Assembly (NCBI RefSeq): GCF_026339735.1
Contig: NZ_JAPEQG010000001.1
Span: 5,456,001-5,520,000 of the forward strand
DNA length: 64,000 nt
Origin: Streptomyces sp. NBC_01669
Lineage (GTDB): Bacteria > Actinomycetota > Actinomycetes > Streptomycetales > Streptomycetaceae
Direction: 5' to 3'
In this document: positions 16,175 through 24,372 of the stretch, piece after piece
Numbering within the stretch: position 1 is the stretch's first letter
Layout of the letters: the number at the start of each line of letters is the position of its first letter
The notes under the pieces: model-generated
Told to the model about the DNA's origin: nothing
Database searches by the model: none
Seen by the model: only the letters and a program-made list of their open reading frames with translations
Made by a program: the position numbers and the translations under genes

Positions 16175-16831
16175 TTGCACCGCCGCCGTCGCACCGCGCT
16201 CGTCGTCTCCGCCGCCATGCTCGCCGCGGCGCCGCTTCTCTCCGCCTGCGGCAACCAGGCCCACCCAGGTGCCGCAGCCGTGGTCGGCGGGGACCGCATC
16301 GAGGTGTCCACCGTGCAGGCGCAGGTGGCGGACGTACGCACCGCGCAGAACGAGTCCGACCAGTCCGTGCAGCTCATCAACAAGTCCGGGCAGCTCAGCC
16401 GGGCCAAGCTGCACGGGCTGATCTTCGACCGGATCCTGGACAAGGCCGCCGCGGACGCGGGAGTCAAGGTCAGCCGCAAGGAGGTCCAGGAGATGCGGCA
16501 GTCGGCGGTCTCCCAGTCCGGTGGAGAGACACAGCTGCAGGCGATGATGCTGCAGCAGAGCTGGGTCGCCCCGAACCAGATCGATGCCGTCCTGCGCGAG
16601 CAGGTCCAGCTGTCGAAGATCGCCCAGGCGTTCGGTGCCGACCTGCAGCAGCCCGCCGGGCAGAAGGCCGTCGGCGACGCGCTCAGCGCGGCGTCGAAGT
16701 CGCTGCACATCGACGTCAACCCGCGCTTCGGCACCTGGGACAACAAGCAGACCCAGCTCGCCAACTACAAGGCCCCGTGGATCACCCAGGTCACCAAGCC
16801 GGCCCAGCAGGAAGCCGCAGCCGGCGCCTAG
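16175..16831 (+). CDS. SurA-N-domain lipoprotein (foldase-like, no parvulin domain)
   Basis: 218 residues from a TTG start at 16175, chosen because GGGAGG lies ten bases upstream and the lipoprotein signal follows directly (ALVVSAAMLAAAPLLSAC). The mature part is a SurA/PrsA-type N-terminal helical domain (VVGGDRIEVSTVQAQVADVR, LHGLIFDRILDKAAADAGVK). The parvulin prolyl-isomerase domain found in true SurA or PrsA is absent, as is usual for this Streptomyces orthologue group. It probably acts as a membrane-attached chaperone for exported proteins. A long palindrome follows the stop, and mazG lies downstream. Confidence 0.85.
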   Translation: MHRRRRTALVVSAAMLAAAPLLSACGNQAHPGAAAVVGGDRIEVSTVQAQVADVRTAQNESDQSVQLINKSGQLSRAKLHGLIFDRILDKAAADAGVKVSRKEVQEMRQSAVSQSGGETQLQAMMLQQSWVAPNQIDAVLREQVQLSKIAQAFGADLQQPAGQKAVGDALSAASKSLHIDVNPRFGTWDNKQTQLANYKAPWITQVTKPAQQEAAAGA

Positions 16832-16834
16832 CCA

Positions 16835-16895
16835 GGGTCTTTCGTCTGGATCATGCCGGGCTCGCGGGATCCGGCCTGATCCAAACGAAAGACCC
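16835..16895. repeat. 61-bp palindromic element between the SurA-like gene and mazG
   Basis: Arms of 25 bases (16835-16859 and 16871-16895) match at 23 positions, with outer ends GGGTCTTTCGT and ACGAAAGACCC and an 11-base loop. It starts four bases after the upstream stop, so it can terminate transcription. The long, nearly perfect arms also suggest a dispersed intergenic repeat or miniature element. Confidence 0.8.
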
Positions 16896-16973
16896 AGGAC
16901 TTCCGGCCGCCTTGCGATCGCACGCTCTGGACGACGCTCCTCATGGGGCAAACATGGCCGGTCACGGCACTAG

Positions 16974-16986
16974 TAGGTTGGTGGCG
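16974..16986 (+). promoter_or_regulatory. Leaderless -10 box for mazG
   Basis: TAGGTT at 16974-16979 ends six bases before the GTG start and no ribosome-binding site is present, the layout of a leaderless Streptomyces transcript. No clear -35 box was seen. Confidence 0.45.
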
Positions 16987-17948
16987 TGAACGCTGAAGAC
17001 CCCGGTCGTATCGTCCTGCTCACCGCCAGCCACCGGGTCGCGCCCGGACTGCTGTCCTGGCCCGCCTGGCAGACGCTGCACGCCGCCGACCGGGTGCTCT
17101 GCGCCGAGTCGGACCACCCCCAGCTGCCGTATCTGCGCGAGGCCGGCGTCACCGTCGAGCACGCCGCGCCCACCGCGCAGGAACTCGTCGACGCCTGCGC
17201 GGGCGGCCGGACCGTCGTGGTCGTGACCAGTGGCGAGGGCAACCAGCCGCTGACGGACGGGCTGGCCCGGCTGGCCGGCTCGGGCCGGGTGCAGATGCCG
17301 AACCTGGAGCTGCTGCCCGGTTCGTACGATCTGCCCGGCGCCCGTCTCCTCGACCTCGTCCAGGTCATGGACCGGATCAGGGCCGAGTGCCCGTGGACCT
17401 CGCAGAAGACCCACGAGGGGCTCGCCAAGTACGCCATCGAGGAGGCGTACGAACTCGTCGAGGCGATCGAGGACGGCGACCGTGACGAACTGCGCGAGGA
17501 GCTCGGCGACGTCCTTCTCCAGGTCGTCTTCCACGCCCGGATCGCGGAGGAGGACACGGACGAACCGTTCTCCGTCGACGATGTCGCCGCGACCCTCGTC
17601 GAGAAGCTGATCCACCGCCATCCGCATGTCTTCGGTGACGAGACCGCCGAGACCCCGGAGGACGTCCACGCGCACTGGCTGCGTACCAAGGCCATCGAGA
17701 AGCAGCGCGACTCGGTCACCGACGGCGTCCCGCTCGGGCAGCCCGGGCTGGCGCTGGCCGCGAAGCTGGCGAGCCGGGTCCGTGCCGCCGGACTCGATGT
17801 GCCGCTCCCGACGGGCGACAGCATCGGTTACGAACTCCTCGCCCTTGCCGTACGCGCGGAACAGGACGGCACGGACCCCGAGGCCGCCCTGCGTGCTGCG
17901 GGCCGCGCCTACCGGGACGCGATCCTCGCCGTGGAGGCCAACGGATAA
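16986..17948 (+). CDS. mazG: MazG nucleoside triphosphate pyrophosphohydrolase
   Basis: 320 residues. MazG hydrolyses (d)NTPs to monophosphates and pyrophosphate, removing aberrant nucleotides and affecting ppGpp levels. Residues 1-110 are a divergent tetrapyrrole-methylase-like domain (LTASHRVAPGLLSW, VVVVTSGEGNQPL) typical of actinobacterial MazG. The catalytic domain follows: CPWTSQKTHEGLAKYAIEEA, then the metal-binding EExxE and ExxD sets in EEAYELVEAIEDGD and EELGDVLLQVVFHARI. The second MazG repeat is shortened, ending near LASRVRAAGLD. It lies ten bases upstream of the P450 gene and is probably cotranscribed with it. Confidence 0.93.
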   Translation: MNAEDPGRIVLLTASHRVAPGLLSWPAWQTLHAADRVLCAESDHPQLPYLREAGVTVEHAAPTAQELVDACAGGRTVVVVTSGEGNQPLTDGLARLAGSGRVQMPNLELLPGSYDLPGARLLDLVQVMDRIRAECPWTSQKTHEGLAKYAIEEAYELVEAIEDGDRDELREELGDVLLQVVFHARIAEEDTDEPFSVDDVAATLVEKLIHRHPHVFGDETAETPEDVHAHWLRTKAIEKQRDSVTDGVPLGQPGLALAAKLASRVRAAGLDVPLPTGDSIGYELLALAVRAEQDGTDPEAALRAAGRAYRDAILAVEANG

Positions 17949-17957
17949 CGTCAGGGG

Positions 17958-19235
17958 GTGAACGACAGCCCCGCCGACGCCCCCGAACTCTTCACCTGGG
18001 AGTTCGCCACCGACCCGTACCCGGCCTACGCCTGGCTGCGCGAGCACAGCCCCGTGCACCGCACCGCGCTGCCCAGCGGGGTCGAGGCATGGCTCGTGAC
18101 GCGGTACGAGGACGCCCGGCAGGCCCTCGCCGACACCCGGCTCTCCAAGAACCCTGCGCACCACGACGAGCCGGCGCACGCCAAGGGGAAGACCGGCATT
18201 CCGGGCGAGCGCAAGGCGGAGCTGATGACGCATCTGCTGAACATCGACCCGCCCGACCACACCAGACTGCGCCGGCTGGTCTCGAAGGCGTTCACGCCGC
18301 GCCGGGTCGCCGAGTTCGCCCCCCGCGTGCAGGAGCTGACGGACCGCCTCATCGACAACTTCATCGAGGAGGGATCCGCGGACCTCATCCACGACTTCGC
18401 GTTCCCGCTCCCCATCTACGCGATCTGTGACCTGCTCGGCGTCCCGCGCGAGGACCAGGACGACTTCCGGGACTGGGCGGGGATGATGATCCGCCACGGC
18501 GGTGGTCCGCGCGGCGGGGTGGCCCGGTCGGTGAAGAAGATGCGCGGCTATCTCGCGGAGCTCATCCACCGGAAGCGGGAGAACCCGGGGGAGGACCTGA
18601 TCTCGGGGCTGATCCGGGCGAGCGACCACGGCGAGCACCTCACCGAGAACGAGGCCGCCGCCATGGCTTTCATCCTCCTCTTCGCGGGATTCGAGACGAC
18701 GGTCAACCTCATCGGCAACGGGATGTACGCCCTGCTGCGCAATCCGCAGCAGCGGGAGCGGCTGCAGCGCTCGCTCGACGCGGGGGAGAGTGGGCTGCTG
18801 GAGACCGGCATCGAGGAACTGCTGCGGTACGACGGTCCGGTGGAGCTGGCGACCTGGCGGTTCGCCACCGAGCCGCTGACCCTGGGCGGGCAGCGGGTCG
18901 CGGCGGGTGACCCCGTACTGGTGGTGCTCGCCGCCGCCGACCGGGACCCGGAACGGTTTACGGACCCGGACACGCTGGACCTCGCGCGGCGTGACAATCA
19001 GCACCTCGGATACGGGCACGGCATCCATTACTGCCTGGGCGCACCGCTTGCCCGACTGGAGGGGCAGGCTGCCCTGGCCACGCTGTTGAGGCGCCTCCCG
19101 GACCTGCGGCTTGCGGTGGAACCTACCGATTTGCGGTGGCGTGGCGGGCTCATCATGCGTGGACTGCGCACGCTTCCGGTGGAGTTCGGTCCCGGCCGGC
19201 GTTCCGGTGAAGGTGACACCCTGTCAACTCTGTGA
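17958..19235 (+). CDS. Cytochrome P450, CYP107-like
   Basis: 425 residues, a soluble bacterial P450. The I-helix oxygen-binding motif is FAGFETTVN, the K-helix ExxR is IEELLRY, and the haem loop is GYGHGIHYCLGAPLAR with Cys359 as the expected axial ligand; Tyr replaces the usual Phe at the start of the loop. No reductase or ferredoxin gene is adjacent, so electrons must come from elsewhere. The gene sits between MazG and a cell-wall hydrolase rather than in a biosynthetic cluster. The position matches, from memory, the conserved CYP107U-type locus of S. coelicolor. The substrate is unknown. Confidence 0.94.
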   Translation: MNDSPADAPELFTWEFATDPYPAYAWLREHSPVHRTALPSGVEAWLVTRYEDARQALADTRLSKNPAHHDEPAHAKGKTGIPGERKAELMTHLLNIDPPDHTRLRRLVSKAFTPRRVAEFAPRVQELTDRLIDNFIEEGSADLIHDFAFPLPIYAICDLLGVPREDQDDFRDWAGMMIRHGGGPRGGVARSVKKMRGYLAELIHRKRENPGEDLISGLIRASDHGEHLTENEAAAMAFILLFAGFETTVNLIGNGMYALLRNPQQRERLQRSLDAGESGLLETGIEELLRYDGPVELATWRFATEPLTLGGQRVAAGDPVLVVLAAADRDPERFTDPDTLDLARRDNQHLGYGHGIHYCLGAPLARLEGQAALATLLRRLPDLRLAVEPTDLRWRGGLIMRGLRTLPVEFGPGRRSGEGDTLSTL

Positions 19236-19262
19236 CTTTCACGTGATCTGCGCTGCATCGAC

Positions 19263-19292
19263 TTGTGACAAGCGTTCGAGTGCCGCTACGTT
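19263..19292 (+). promoter_or_regulatory. Promoter candidate for the first Rpf gene
   Basis: TTGTGA (19263-19268) is 18 bp from TACGTT (19287-19292), a housekeeping-type arrangement about 50 bases before the ATG at 19341. Confidence 0.4.
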
Positions 19293-19340
19293 CACCGTTC
19301 GACTCACCAGTCACTTGTCAGTCACACGGAAGGCAATCCC

Positions 19341-20216
19341 ATGGGCTCCGCGAACGGCAGGCACCGTCGCCCTCGCCAGGCACCCGCGATCGTCGTCGCC
19401 GCAGGCGTGACCGGTTCGGCCATCGCCATCCCCCTGCTCGGCGCGGCCGGTGCGCACGCCGCCGACGCCACGACCTGGGACCGGGTCGCAGAGTGCGAGA
19501 GCGGCGGCATGTGGAGCGCCGACCTCGGCAACGGCTTCTATGGCGGTCTTCAGTTCTCGCAGGACGCCTGGAAGGCGTACGGCGGTGAGGCGTACGCCCC
19601 GCGCGCCGACCTCGCCAGTCGCTCGCAGCAGATCGCGGTCGCCGAGAAGGTCCTGGACGACCGGGGGCCGAAGGCGTGGCCCAGCTGTGCGGTGATCTCC
19701 GGGCTCACGGAGGACGGGTCGTTGCCGGGGGTCGACCCGGGAATCGTGCCGTCGGCCGAACCGGCGGAGAGCGGGGACGCGTCCGAGGCGCCGTCCGCCG
19801 AGGCGTCCGCCACGCCTTCGGGCAAGGCGTCGCACAAGCCGTCAGCCACGCCGTCGTCCAAGAAGTCTGATTCATCCGACTCGCCCCAGAAGTCTGGCTC
19901 GTCCAGCGGTGAGGCGGGTGGTAAGCACCGCGGTGCGCCGGCCCCCGAGGTGAGCCAGGACGCGGACAGGGGTGGCGACCGGGACTCGGGCCGGCACGCT
20001 TCCCGCGGTAACAGTGAGGGGCGCGACACGCGCGCGGCGGCGGCAGACGGCGATTACACCGTCCGGCCGGGCGACAGCCTCTGGGCGATTGCTGACGCAC
20101 AGAAGGTTCCGGGTGGATGGCCCGCTCTCTATGAGGCGAACAAGGGTGCGGTCGGCAGCGACCCGGACCTCATCCTGCCTGGCCAGAGCCTCGATCTCGG
20201 CGTGAAGTCGAAGTGA
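19341..20216 (+). CDS. Resuscitation-promoting factor with LysM domain (RpfB-type of Streptomyces)
   Basis: 291 residues, secreted. The signal peptide ends near AAGAHA. The lysozyme-like Rpf domain (residues about 41-118) has TTWDRVAECESGGMW, in which the Glu of AECES is the expected catalytic acid, and GGLQFSQDAWKAYGG. A Ser/Lys-rich linker of about 110 residues leads to a LysM at the C-terminus (YTVRPGDSLWAIADAQKVPG). The enzyme should cleave peptidoglycan glycan strands during spore germination and growth. It is tandem with a second Rpf gene; by position it matches the gene called rpfB in S. coelicolor. Confidence 0.93.
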   Translation: MGSANGRHRRPRQAPAIVVAAGVTGSAIAIPLLGAAGAHAADATTWDRVAECESGGMWSADLGNGFYGGLQFSQDAWKAYGGEAYAPRADLASRSQQIAVAEKVLDDRGPKAWPSCAVISGLTEDGSLPGVDPGIVPSAEPAESGDASEAPSAEASATPSGKASHKPSATPSSKKSDSSDSPQKSGSSSGEAGGKHRGAPAPEVSQDADRGGDRDSGRHASRGNSEGRDTRAAAADGDYTVRPGDSLWAIADAQKVPGGWPALYEANKGAVGSDPDLILPGQSLDLGVKSK

Positions 20217-20239
20217 GGACAGTCTGATAAACAGCTAAA

Positions 20240-20262
20240 ACCACCCCAAAAACCGGGGTAGT
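20240..20262 (+). terminator. Short hairpin after the first Rpf gene
   Basis: ACCACCCC pairs with GGGGTAGT (one mismatch) around a seven-base A-rich loop, 24 bases past the stop. Confidence 0.4.
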
Positions 20263-20469
20263 TCAGGGACCTATGTCCGCTTATGCGTAAGTGAGACATG
20301 GGTCTCTTTGCGTCAACTGGCGTGTCGCGTCTGCCGGGTCTGTCTGCACCGCTCCTCACCTGCGAAAACGCTGTGCGATCGGATGCATGTAAGGACTGAT
20401 TGTCCGTTATGCCCATCTTTGAATGTCGAGGTTGCGTACGTTTACGGTCGGAACCGCTCGCACCGCGGG

Positions 20470-20640
20470 CCCCGTCGACCGTCACGCCGAATCCTGCCGT
20501 CGGTCGAAGGGAACAGACGCGTAATGCGCCGTAGGCAGGAGCGGGGGACCCAGGTAAGCCGCCGGGCCCGATGGCCGAAAGACCGTCAGGACCGGCTCGG
20601 GGTGAAGTCGCGTGCTAGGACATGCGACCGGGCAACTCAC
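20470..20640 (+). promoter_or_regulatory. c-di-AMP (ydaO/yuaA) riboswitch upstream of rpfA
   Basis: The 475-base leader before the second Rpf gene contains the conserved ydaO blocks in the right order: CGCCGAATCCTGCC (starting about 20485), GGCAGGAGCGGGGGACCCA (about 20533-20551), and CTCGGGGTGAAGTCGCG (about 20598-20614). The complementary CCTGCC and GGCAGG form one helix. This class binds c-di-AMP and turns off downstream genes, usually cell-wall hydrolases in actinobacteria. Boundaries are approximate. Confidence 0.9.
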
Positions 20641-20658
20641 TTGGCCCGAACCCGACAG

Positions 20659-20684
20659 CTCACCTCGTAGGCGTCGGTGAGGAG
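20659..20684 (+). promoter_or_regulatory. rpfA: Candidate expression-platform hairpin over the rpfA ribosome-binding site
   Basis: CTCACC (20659-20664) can pair with GGTGAG (20676-20681), which is itself part of the ribosome-binding site GGTGAGGAG seven bases before the ATG. The hairpin could hide that site when the riboswitch is in its off state. It may instead form the end of an attenuator. Confidence 0.5.
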
Positions 20685-20691
20685 AAGTTCC

Positions 20692-21420
20692 ATGCTGCTG
20701 AACAGCAAGGGCAAGCACCGTCGCCCGTCCAAGGCCGTCCGTGTCGCCACGCTCGCCGGCGTCACCGGTGCCGCCATCGCCGCTCCCCTGATGGGTGCGA
20801 CCGGCGCCTCCGCGGCCTCCGTCGCCACGTGGGACGCCGTCGCCCAGTGCGAGTCCGGTGGCAACTGGTCCATCAACACCGGCAACGGCTACTACGGCGG
20901 CCTGCAGTTCTCGCAGTCCAGCTGGGCCGCCGCCGGTGGTACGCAGTACGCCCCGCGCGCCGACCTCGCCACCAAGGCTCAGCAGATCGCCACCGCCGAG
21001 AAGCTCCTCGACATGCAGGGCCCGGGTGCCTGGGGCTGCGCCGGCGCCGGCAACCTGACCAACGACGGCGTCGACCCGGGCGTCGACACCGGCTCCACCG
21101 CGCAGCAGAGCGCCCCGGCGCAGGAGTCGAAGCAGGCCGCGCCGAAGCAGGCCGAGCACACCGAGGCCCCCGCCGCCTCCCGCGCGGACCGCGGCACCGC
21201 CCCCAAGGCCGAGGCCAAGAAGACCGTCACCACGCCGACCGGCGCGAAGGTCGCCAAGGGCGACGGCGAGTACAAGGTGAAGTCCGGCGACTCGCTCAGC
21301 AAGATCGCCGCGCAGCACAAGGTGAAGGGCGGCTGGCAGCAGCTCTTCAAGCTGAACAAGGACATCGTCGAGGACGCCGACCTAATCTACCCGGGTCAGC
21401 AGCTCCACCTGACGAAGTAG
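20692..21420 (+). CDS. rpfA: Resuscitation-promoting factor RpfA with LysM domain
   Basis: 242 residues, secreted. After the signal (AAIAAPLMGATGASA) comes an Rpf domain (TWDAVAQCESGGNWS, GGLQFSQSSWAAAGG), an Ala/Gln/Lys-rich linker and a C-terminal LysM (YKVKSGDSLSKIAAQHKVKG). It is a peptidoglycan glycosidase active in germination and vegetative growth. The ATG at 20692 is preferred because GGTGAGGAG lies at the right distance; in-frame GTG 20677 overlaps that site. The leader carries a c-di-AMP riboswitch, so synthesis should drop when c-di-AMP is high. It is paralogous to the gene at 19341 and immediately upstream of eno. Confidence 0.95.
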   Translation: MLLNSKGKHRRPSKAVRVATLAGVTGAAIAAPLMGATGASAASVATWDAVAQCESGGNWSINTGNGYYGGLQFSQSSWAAAGGTQYAPRADLATKAQQIATAEKLLDMQGPGAWGCAGAGNLTNDGVDPGVDTGSTAQQSAPAQESKQAAPKQAEHTEAPAASRADRGTAPKAEAKKTVTTPTGAKVAKGDGEYKVKSGDSLSKIAAQHKVKGGWQQLFKLNKDIVEDADLIYPGQQLHLTK

Positions 21421-21478
21421 GACGGGCCTGACGTGGACACGGGCTCCCCGTAGATACGGGCTCTCTCCTCCCCGAGCA

Positions 21479-21523
21479 CCCCGACCCGGCGCGGATTCCC
21501 CCGTGCGCGCCGGGTCGGGGTTT
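21479..21523 (+). terminator. Rho-independent terminator between rpfA and eno
   Basis: Perfect 15-bp stem (CCCCGACCCGGCGCG / CGCGCCGGGTCGGGG) with a 12-base loop followed by TTT. Confidence 0.9.
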
Positions 21524-21714
21524 GAGCGTTCAAATGTTGTCGTTACCGTCCAGTAGGAATCTGGACCTTTGCCCTGCTATGAGTGCCCTTGGGTCCTTTT
21601 TCGTCCCAGGAGGCGGGCGGTCGGCGGACCGAGGCGGCCCAGCCGGTTAGGCTCTTGTCGCAAGGCCAAAGCGACCCTGCACAACCAGCGTCATATCCCA
21701 GAAGGAGATGCCTC

Positions 21715-22995
21715 GTGCCGTCCATCGACGTCGTCGTAGCCCGGGAAATCCTCGACTCCCGCGGAAACCCCACGGTCGAGGTCGAGGTTGGCCTCGACGA
21801 CGGCAGCACGGGCCGTGCTGCTGTTCCGTCCGGCGCCTCCACCGGTGCGTTCGAGGCCATTGAGCTTCGCGACGGTGACCCCAACCGCTACCAGGGCAAG
21901 GGCGTCGAGAAGGCCGTCCTCGCCGTGATCGAGCAGATCGGCCCGGAGCTCGTCGGCTACGACGCCACCGAGCAGCGGCTGATCGACCAGGCCATGTTCG
22001 ACCTGGACGCCACCGAGAACAAGGGCTCGCTCGGCGCCAACGCCATCCTCGGCGTCTCGCTGGCCGTCGCACACGCCGCGTCCGAAGCCTCGGACCTGCC
22101 GCTGTTCCGCTACCTCGGTGGCCCGAACGCGCACCTGCTGCCCGTCCCGATGATGAACATCCTCAACGGTGGGTCGCACGCCGACTCCAACGTGGACATC
22201 CAGGAGTTCATGATCGCGCCGATCGGCGCGGAGTCCTTCTCCGAGGCCCTGCGCTGGGGCGCCGAGGTCTACCACACGCTGAAGAAGGTCCTGAAGACCA
22301 AGGGCCTGTCGACCGGTCTCGGCGACGAGGGCGGCTTCGCGCCGAACCTGGAGTCGAACCGCGCCGCCCTGGACCTCATCCTCGAGGCCATCAAGGAAGC
22401 CGGTTACGCCCCGGGCAAGGACATCGCGCTCGCGCTCGACGTCGCCGCCTCGGAGTTCTACAAGGACGGCAAGTACGAGTTCGAGGGCAAGTCCCGCTCG
22501 GCCGCCGAGATGACCGAGTACTACGAGGAGCTCGTCTCCGCGTACCCGCTGGTCTCCATCGAGGACCCGCTGTACGAGGACGACTGGGCCGGCTGGAACG
22601 TCATCACCCAGAAGCTCGGCGCCAAGGTGCAGATCGTCGGCGACGACCTGTTCGTCACCAACCCGGAGCGCCTGGCCCGCGGCATCGAGGAGGGCTCCGC
22701 CAACGCCCTGCTCGTCAAGGTCAACCAGATCGGTTCGCTGACCGAGACCCTGGACGCCGTCGAGCTCGCCCAGCGCAACGGCTTCAAGTGCATGATGTCC
22801 CACCGCTCCGGCGAGACCGAGGACGTCACCATCGCCGACCTCGCCGTCGCGGTGAACTGCGGCCAGATCAAGACCGGCGCCCCGGCCCGCTCGGACCGCG
22901 TCGCCAAGTACAACCAGCTGCTGCGCATCGAGGAGATCCTCGACGACGCGGCGGTGTACGCGGGCCGCTCCGCGTTCCCGCGCTTCAAGGGCTGA
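21715..22995 (+). CDS. eno: Enolase
   Basis: 426 residues, the usual enolase length, from a GTG preceded by AAGGAG. It interconverts 2-phosphoglycerate and phosphoenolpyruvate in glycolysis and is also a possible RNA degradosome partner. Signatures are all present: SRGNPTVEVEV, GGSHADSNVDIQEFMI, the metal-binding SIEDP, the catalytic lysine in LLVKVNQIG, and the loop SHRSGETEDVTIADLA. The initiator chosen gives the canonical start PSIDVVVAREILDSRGNP. A TAGGCT -10-like box lies near 21647. It is followed by a strong terminator and divIC. Confidence 0.99.
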   Translation: MPSIDVVVAREILDSRGNPTVEVEVGLDDGSTGRAAVPSGASTGAFEAIELRDGDPNRYQGKGVEKAVLAVIEQIGPELVGYDATEQRLIDQAMFDLDATENKGSLGANAILGVSLAVAHAASEASDLPLFRYLGGPNAHLLPVPMMNILNGGSHADSNVDIQEFMIAPIGAESFSEALRWGAEVYHTLKKVLKTKGLSTGLGDEGGFAPNLESNRAALDLILEAIKEAGYAPGKDIALALDVAASEFYKDGKYEFEGKSRSAAEMTEYYEELVSAYPLVSIEDPLYEDDWAGWNVITQKLGAKVQIVGDDLFVTNPERLARGIEEGSANALLVKVNQIGSLTETLDAVELAQRNGFKCMMSHRSGETEDVTIADLAVAVNCGQIKTGAPARSDRVAKYNQLLRIEEILDDAAVYAGRSAFPRFKG

Positions 22996-23030
22996 TCGCA
23001 GGCCCGGCATCGGGCAAAGGCCCCGGCCTC

Positions 23031-23075
23031 CGTCCGTCCCCGCACTCGGTCCCGTACCGTGTGCGGGGACGGACG
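23031..23075 (+). terminator. Terminator hairpin between eno and divIC
   Basis: Perfect 15-bp stem (CGTCCGTCCCCGCAC / GTGCGGGGACGGACG) with a 15-base loop; it ends 22 bases before the divIC ATG, so it could also attenuate divIC. Confidence 0.75.
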
Positions 23076-23097
23076 TGCGTAGTGGGGAGGCGGAGAC

Positions 23098-23568
23098 ATG
23101 GCCGCGAAGGACCGGGAACGGTTCTCCACCGCGACCCGGCTGCGACTGCTCGGTGAGCAGACCGCCGCCCGCGTCTACCGGTCCCAGAACCGCCGCCAGG
23201 CCCGCCGTTCCCGGCTCACCGGCCGGGCCGCGTTCCTCGCCCTGGTCGTCTGCTCCCTGGTGGTGGCGCTCGCGTACCCGATGCGGCAGTACGTGTCGCA
23301 GCGCGACGAGATCGCCGACCAGGAGCGGCTGGCGCAGGAGGCCGAGAAGCACACCGAGGAGCTGCGCGACGAGAAGGCGCGCCTCCAGGACGACGCGTAC
23401 ATCCAGCGGCTGGCCCGGGAACACCTGCACTACGTGCGTCCCGGGGAGACCAGCTACACGGTGATCGATCCGGACGCGGCGAAGGAGCGCAGCGGAGGGG
23501 CGAAGGAGACCGACCGGCCGTGGCACTCCAACCTGTGGGACGGCGTGGACAGCGCCGACCGCAACTGA
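23098..23568 (+). CDS. divIC: Septum formation initiator DivIC/FtsB
   Basis: 156 residues, a bitopic division protein of the FtsB/DivIC family that bridges FtsL and FtsQ at the sporulation septum. A basic cytoplasmic N-terminus (RSQNRRQARRSRL) precedes one membrane helix (residues about 45-62, AAFLALVVCSLVVALAY). A coiled coil follows (residues 66-105, QRDEIADQERLAQEAEKHTE) and then the family motif LAREHLHYVRPGE. Downstream of eno and upstream of the DUF501 gene, as in other actinobacteria. GGGAGG precedes the ATG. Confidence 0.93.
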   Translation: MAAKDRERFSTATRLRLLGEQTAARVYRSQNRRQARRSRLTGRAAFLALVVCSLVVALAYPMRQYVSQRDEIADQERLAQEAEKHTEELRDEKARLQDDAYIQRLAREHLHYVRPGETSYTVIDPDAAKERSGGAKETDRPWHSNLWDGVDSADRN

Positions 23569-23651
23569 CTTCTCATTTCCCTTAGTTCACCTCGTCCCCG
23601 CAGCACTGTGCGGAGCCGTGGTTCACACATCCGAGTAGATCCAAGGCAGGC

Positions 23652-24257
23652 ATGGAAACGCCCCCTCCCCAGACCGAGTCCACCACGCCCACCGAGGCGG
23701 ACATCGCCGCGTTCCAGCAGCAGCTCGGCCGCCCGCCGCGCGGGCTGCGCGCGATCGCGCACCGCTGCCCGTGCGGCAACCCGGACGTGGTCGAGACGTC
23801 CCCGCGGCTGGAGGACGGTACGCCGTTCCCGACGACGTACTACCTGACGTGCCCGCGCGCGGCTTCCGCCATCGGCACGCTGGAGGCGAACGGCGTCATG
23901 AAGGAGATGACGGAGCGTCTGGCCACGGACCCGGAGCTGGCGGCTGCGTACCGTGCCGCGCATGAGGACTACATCGCCCGACGCGACGCCATCGAGGTGC
24001 TGGAGGGCTTTCCCAGCGCGGGTGGCATGCCGGACCGGGTGAAGTGCCTGCACGTGCTGGTGGGGCACTCGCTGGCGGCGGGGCCGGGCGTGAACCCGCT
24101 GGGCGACGAGGCGATTGCGATGCTGCCGGAGTGGTGGCGCAAGGGGCCGTGCGTCACGCCGTGCGGGCCGCCGGACGAGAAGGAGGGCTGGACGGTCGCC
24201 GAGAGCGAAGGCGGCCACTTCGCCTTCCGGCCGGCCGACGAGGCGGACGAAGGCTGA
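23652..24257 (+). CDS. DUF501 domain protein
   Basis: 201 residues, cytoplasmic, no membrane segment. The DUF501 domain is recognised by RGLRAIAHRCPCGNPDVVE, FPTTYYLTCPRAASAIGTLE and the C-terminal MPDRVKCLHVLVGHSLAAGP. The conserved cysteines and histidines suggest a metal site. The function is unknown, but the order enolase, DivIC, DUF501, Ppx/GppA is conserved across actinobacteria including mycobacteria, which hints at a shared role in growth. The C-terminal extension is charged. Confidence 0.92.
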   Translation: METPPPQTESTTPTEADIAAFQQQLGRPPRGLRAIAHRCPCGNPDVVETSPRLEDGTPFPTTYYLTCPRAASAIGTLEANGVMKEMTERLATDPELAAAYRAAHEDYIARRDAIEVLEGFPSAGGMPDRVKCLHVLVGHSLAAGPGVNPLGDEAIAMLPEWWRKGPCVTPCGPPDEKEGWTVAESEGGHFAFRPADEADEG

Positions 24258-24262
24258 CCGTG

Positions 24263-24361
24263 CCCGGGGGCTCCGCCCCCGGGACCCCCGCCCCTCGTCC
24301 GCCGGAGGGGCTCGAATCGGCGCCGGAGGGGCTTGGACCGGCGTCGGAGGGCTTGAAGACA
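24263..24361. repeat. Hairpin plus 21-bp degenerate tandem repeats before ppx
   Basis: A perfect 9-bp stem with a three-base loop (CCCGGGGGC TCC GCCCCCGGG, 24263-24283) follows the DUF501 stop. Three imperfect 21-bp units starting at 24300, 24321 and 24342 (core GCCGGAGGGGCT) run to the ppx leader. Such GGGGCTCCGCCCCC-type blocks recur between Streptomyces genes. Confidence 0.7.
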
Positions 24362-24372
24362 CAGGAGTACTC

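Noticed and set aside
20308..20670. 120-codon ORF in the rpfA leader
   Set aside because: It covers the riboswitch, has poor codon bias and no start signal.
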